Below, one piece after another: positions 58,974 through 64,000 of a DNA stretch of 64,000 nucleotides (positions are counted from its first letter, which is position 1; every line of letters starts with the position of its first letter). Below the pieces are notes generated by a model, which had not been told where the DNA came from, searched no databases, and saw nothing but the letters and a program-made list of their open reading frames with translations. Location of the stretch: contig CANJKZ010000503.1 of NCBI GenBank assembly GCA_947471745.1, positions 62,001 through 126,000 of the forward strand. The letters are read 5' to 3'. This stretch comes from Closterium sp. Naga37s-1. Its lineage: Eukaryota; Streptophyta; Zygnematophyceae; Desmidiales; Closteriaceae. The position numbers were made by a program, and so were the translations under genes.

Positions 58974-61900
58974 TGGTATAGAGCAGGTTCCCTAGTGGGA
59001 ACGTTTTGTAGGGCCCAACACTATTACGATTTTTTTTTTTCCTTACCTGCCCGGAGCGCGCTTCGCGTCTGCCCTAGTCGCGCCCCGTGCACCTGCCCTC
59101 CCGACGTGTCCCCTGCCCTTAGCGGCCCGTCACGCCCCTTAAGGCCCCTTCGCGGCCCCTTCTCGGCCCTTCGCGGCCCCTCTTTCAGCCCTTCGCGGCC
59201 CCCTCGCGGCCCTTCGTGGCCCCCTCACGGCCCGTCGCGGCCCCTTCGCGGCCCCTCACGGCCCCTTCGCGGCCCTTCGCGGCCCCTCCGCGGCCATTCG
59301 CGGCCCTTCGAGGCCCCTTCACGGCCCCTCCACGGCCCCTTCGCGGCTCTTCGCGGCCCCTTCGCGGCCCCTCCACGGCTCTTCGCGGCCCTGCCGCCCC
59401 ATCGTCGCCGCCCCAGCAGCAGCTGCCGTCGCGCCTGCTGCCGCTGCCGCTTCCGCCACGGCCGTTCGCCGCCGCCGCTGCTGCCGTGACAGCCGCCGCC
59501 GCTGCTGCTGAGACAACCGCCGCTGCCACTGCCGTGACGGCCACCGCCGCCGTCCTGGCCCTACCCTGTAGCCGAGTCGCGTCCCTCCTCTGCCGCCCTG
59601 TCGCTTCCTGCCGGAGCACCTCGGCCCTGCCCCACCACTATCGGGCTTCTACCCACCCGCCCCTGGTAAGCGCACCGCCGAGCCGCGCCCCTCCTGCTGC
59701 TGCTACTGCTAACCTGCTTCTGCTGCTGCTACTGCTAGCCTGCTGCTGCTGCTGTCATGGCTAGTCCCAACGTTCTTACCTTTGATGCTGAGGGTCGAGC
59801 GGTAGATTTTGAGGTCTGGATAGATGATCTGCAGCTTTTCCTGCAGTGCGATAGCAAACACGACCTCTCATTTTTCGATCTCACGTCTGGCGCCTCTACT
59901 GCCCCTGCTGCCGATGTTGACAGTACTGTTCGCTCACAGTGGACCACACGCGATGCTGCTGCTCGTCTTGCTATGCGTAGTCACCTGCCGTCCACTGAGC
60001 GCGCGCATTTTAGCCAGTACAAGACTGCTAAGACCTTGTACGACGCTGTAGTTGCACGTTACTCCTCCCCTGCCACTGCTGCCCTTAGTCGCCTCATGCT
60101 GCCGTACCTGTTCCCTAACCTCGCCGCCTTTGCCACAGTCGCTGACCTCATTACGCACCTCCGCACTAGTGACACCCGCTACCGCGCTGCGCTTCCTGCT
60201 GAGTTCTGCGCCAAGAACCCCCCCCCCCCTATGTACATCACCCTCTACTACCTAGTCACCCGACTCCCTGACTCCCTTCGCTCGGTCAGGGACCACTTCC
60301 TCTCTGTTTGCCCCACCACACTCACCGTTGACCTCTTCGAGGAGCGCCTCCTTGCAGCTGAGAAGAGTATAGTCGCTGTAGGAGCCTCTCGTGGTGACCC
60401 TCGTGCCCCTTTCTTTGAGGGGGGTTCCCCCGTCCCCCTTTTGCCCTCTGTTGCCTCTGCTGCTGCTGTCGACCTCATTGGCACCGAGTCGGTCGGCGCT
60501 GCGTCTCCCCCTAGCGGGTGGCGCAGCAACGGCAAGGGCAAGGGGGGCAAGGGTGCTGGGGGAGCGGGCGGGGGCGGTGGTGGTAGCGGTGGGGGCGGCG
60601 GAGGGGGTGGGGGTGGCGGTGGGAGTGGTGGCGGGGGTGGGGGCTCTGGTGGCGGCGGCGGAGGCGGCGGTGGCGGTGGCGGTGGGAGTGGAGGAGGCGG
60701 CGGTGGCGGCGGTGGCGGTGGCGCTGGTCGGGGTGGCTCTGTGCCGCGGGGAGGCTTCGGTGGTGGCCAGCGTTCGCAGCAGCAGCGCTCTCGTGAGACC
60801 CCGCCGCCCCAGCAGCTTCGTGAGTGGTATGCTGCGCGTCAGCGGTCTGGGGGTGCTGGTCCCTGTGCCTACGTCCTGCGTACTGGTGACCGCACTGGGG
60901 AGCCGTGCGGCGGGCCGCACACCACCCAGCGCTGCTTTGGCCGCCTGACTGACGCCTGTCGTCTCCAGTTCCCTGACGCCTCTCAGATCCCTCGCTGGGG
61001 TGATTTGCTCAAGTCGGGTGTAGCTATCTTTGATCTTGACTATGATGCTATTCTTGCTGCGATGTATGTTGTGTCTACTAGTGAGGAGGGTGACTGTTAC
61101 CTGTGTGTTCCGCCTGACCCGAGCATTGCAGCTGCTGCTCTAGGTGCTCGCGAGTCTGCTGCTCCAGGTACTAGTGAGTCTGTTGCTCCAGGTACTGGTG
61201 AGTCTGCTCTCTCAGGTACCACGTCTGGTCAGGCTTTGCACACCTTCACCCTTGACTCGGGTGCTTCTCGCTCCTTCTTTCGAGACCGCACCACCCTCAC
61301 GCCGCTCAGTCGGCCGGTTCCGGTCTCCCTGGCAGACCCCTCTGGGGGTCCTGTCCTTGCCCACTTGTCCACTGTACTACCGTGTCCAGCGGCCCCGTCT
61401 GGCTCCCTGTCAGGTCTTTATCTCCCCTCGTTCTCTACGAACTTGGTGAGTGGTGCTGATCTACAGGATGGGGGGGTTGACCAGTTCACTCCTGCGAGTC
61501 AGCGGGTGACCCACTGTACGTGTGCTCGGACGGGCCGACACTTGGCCACGTTTACCCGTCAGCCGGGGTCGAGCCTGTACACACTGACTACCGAGTCTCC
61601 TCCGGTTACTGCGTCTGGTCAGGTAGCTGCGTCGGGTCAGGTGTTTGTTGCAGCGTCCAGGTATGGTCCTGAGTCTGCCCCCTGCTCGTGTCGCCTCCTG
61701 TCCCACCAGACCCTCCTCTGGCACCACCGCCTTGGTCACCCCTCCCTGCCTCGTCTCCGAGGCATGGCCTCCCGTTACCTTGTCTCTGGTCTCCCCCGGT
61801 CCCTCCCTCCCCTTCCTCCGGGGCCTGCCCCTACCTGCGTTCTCTGCGTCGAGGGGCGGCAACGCGCCGCTCCTCACTCCTCCGAGTTTCCGCCGACTGA

Positions 61901-64000
61901 GGCTCCGCTGCAGACTCTTCACATGGACGTGTGGGGCCCAGCCCGCGTCCGTGGACAGGGTCACGAGCGTTACTTCCTCTTGGTGGTTGACGACTACTCG
62001 CGTTACACCGCAGTCTTCCCTTTGCGCACCAAGGGTGAGGTCACTGGGGTGTTGATCGACTGGATCCGTGCAGCCCGTCTCCAGCTCAGAGAGAGTTTCG
62101 GCTCGGACTTTCCTGTTCTGCGTCTGCACTCCGATAGAGGTGGAGAGTTTTCCTCCGACCTTCTGCGAGCTTTCAGCCGTGCGAGGGGCATCCGCCAGAC
62201 GTTCACGCTTCCGGCCTCTCCACAGCAAAATGGGATTGCTGAGTGCCGCATTGGCATGGTCATGGACGTCGCTCGTACGTCCATGATCCATGCGGCTGCT
62301 CCCCATTTTCTGTGGCCGTTCGCGGTTCAGTACGCCGCGCAGCAGATCAACCTTCAGCCCCGGGTCTCCTTGCCGGAGACCTCCCCCACCCTGCGGTGGA
62401 CGGGGAAGGTTAGCGATGCGTCTGCGTTCCGTGTCTGGGGATCTCGGGATTTCGTCCGAGACTTGTCTACGGACAAGCTGTCCTTTCGTGCTGTTCCCTG
62501 CGTCTTCCTTGGCTTCCCCCCTGACGCGCCTGGTTGGCAGTTTTACCACCCCACCTCGCGCCGTGTTCTGTCCTCCCAGGACGTCACGTTTGACGAGTCG
62601 GTTCCGTACTACCGTCTCTTCCCCTACCGCGCTGCCCCCCTCCCCCCCCCACCGCTCTTCCTCCCCCCCCGATAGACCCCCTCCCCCCTCAGGGTCCTGC
62701 CCCCTCAGGTGTGTCCCAGGTAGATGCAGTCGAGCCTGTCGAGGTAGCTATTGACTCTGGTGCTGCTAGGGGTGCTGAGCCTGCGGGTGCCGGGTCTGGG
62801 GGTGCTGAGCCTGAGCGTACGGAGCCTGGGGGTGCTGAGTCTGGGGGTGCTGAGTCTGGGGGTGCTGAGTCTGGGGGTGCTGAGCCTGGGGGTGCTGAGT
62901 CTGGGGTTGCTGAGTCTGGGGGTGCGGAGCCTGAGGGTGCTGGGCCTGCTCGAGTGGAGCCTGGTGGCACTGGGCCTGGAGGTCCTTCGGGTGCTTTGTC
63001 CCGGCGGGAGCTGCCCTCTCCCCAGGAGCTGCGTGAGTGGTTTGCTCACCGCTGGAGTCGTGCTGCTGGAGCTGGTGGTGCTCCCGGTGCTGGAGGTTCT
63101 GCGGCTGCTGGAGGTTCTGGAGCCACGGGTCCCGGAGGTGCTTGTACCGGCGGTACTGGAGCTGCTGGGCCTGGTGGTGCTGCTGGTGCTGGAGTTGGAG
63201 GTGCTGCTGGCGTAGGCGCTGCTACAGGTACTACTGGAGCTGGTGCTGCTGCTTCTTCCGGTGGTCCTACTGGAGCTGGCGCTGCTAGAGGTCTTGGCGC
63301 TGGAGGTGCTGCTGGAGCTGGTCCTTCTGGGGGTGCTGGAGTTGGCGCTGCTGGAGCTACTGGGGGTGCTGCTGGAGCTAGTGGTGCTGCTGGTGTTGGT
63401 GCTGACGCTCGGGGTGCTAGTGCTGTCCCTGCTGGTTCTGGAGGCGCTGCGCGGCTGCGGCCGTACTTCGTTCCGCTCCTTCAGCAGGTTCTTGGTCTCC
63501 CGCCTTCTACTGGTCCCGCTCCTTCCTTAGAGTGTCCACCGCCTGTCCAGTCTGAGTCACAATTACAGCTGGCCTCCCCACTGCCTGCTCCTTCTCCCTA
63601 CACTGGTCCTACTGGAGGTCTTGCTGAGCGTCGTGAGCCTGAGTCTCGTCCTGCGTCGCCTGTTCGTGCTGCTCGCACTGGTCGTCGTGTTCCGCGTCAG
63701 CGTCCTCCTGCGGTCCCAGGCACGCACCAGATGGCACTCCGTCCTTCCACTGCTCCACTGCGTGTCCCTTTGCCGTCTCCTCCAGAGTCCTCTCTTCCTG
63801 CTCTTGCTGACCCAGAGTCTGACTCCCTTCGTGCTGCCAGTCCTACTGTCACGCGTCTCCTGGCTACTGTTGTCACTAACCCTTCCTTTGAGTCCACTGC
63901 TGCGTCTGCCTTAGTTGCTGAGCTTGTCGACTTCGCTGCTCACTGTCGTCTAGACTACGCCGCTAGTCTTGTTGCTGAGTCTGAGTCTGTCTGTCCTCTG
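58846..64000 (+). mobile_element. Ty1/copia element E5 (right end outside window)
   Basis: A 128-bp 5' LTR (58846-58973), a primer-binding site TGGTATAGAGCAGG, a GC-rich leader, then a long gag-pol frame opening at 59757 (VLTFDAEGRAVDFEVWIDDL). Parts: UBN2-type gag, Gly linker, PQQLREWY motif and Cys/His region, protease (DSGASRSFF), GAG-pre-integrase, integrase (HSDRGGEF) and the GGAEP-like linker. The window ends before reverse transcriptase. At least two breaks are seen in the visible part. Closest to E2 and E4 in the protease-integrase region. The base pairs before it, CGTCC (58841-58845), are the presumed target duplication. Confidence 0.93.

Noticed and set aside
59185-59619. Arg/Gly/Ala-rich minus-strand gene
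   Set aside because: Antisense of the GC-rich E5 leader repeats.

Overview
The window reads as nuclear DNA of a photosynthetic, plant-lineage eukaryote. Four host genes are recognisable. Three of them best match plant forms: a thylakoid-lumen PsbP-domain protein, a CWC24/RNF113-type spliceosomal zinc-finger protein and the TRAPPII subunit TRS120. The fourth is a tandem Myb/SANT-like (trihelix-like) protein. Coding DNA is GC-rich, introns are short (mostly 70-600 bp), and nearly all the rest is nested transposable elements. I infer a streptophyte, possibly a charophyte alga or early land plant. The species cannot be fixed from the sequence alone.

Layout. 1-6839: minus-strand Ty1/copia element cut by the left window edge. 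7328-10742: two minus-strand host genes, PsbP-domain then CWC24-like. 10883-16273: young minus-strand Ty3/gypsy chromovirus with a 5-bp target duplication. 16957-19134: plus-strand Myb/SANT-like gene. 20037-27992: minus-strand TRS120 gene; my 14-exon model gives 1470 codons with every splice phase agreeing. 28498-42841: a pogo/Tigger-like DNA transposon holding an apparently intact hAT element (28831-32736) and a copia element (35178-41680). 42842-58585: two AT-richer tandem repeats (Sat-A, about 170 bp; Sat-B, about 345 bp) broken up by a non-autonomous hAT element (43438-50926, itself split by a copia), a TRIM (51048-51424), and a partial copia (52201-57227) lying between 294-bp direct repeats. 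58586-64000: the start of one copia element interrupted by another that runs off the window.

The most unusual signal is in the host genes. TRS120 and the PsbP-domain gene carry short, direct, partly decayed copies ('echoes') of their own exon edges, splice sites included, in the neighbouring intron or just past the stop codon. The clearest case is TRS120 exon 10. Its 3' part is repeated so that three good 5' splice sites lie exactly 126 bp (42 codons) apart in an open frame, which predicts protein isoforms of three lengths.

The gene models were made by hand from splice consensus, phase and remembered family sequences. No database search was run.
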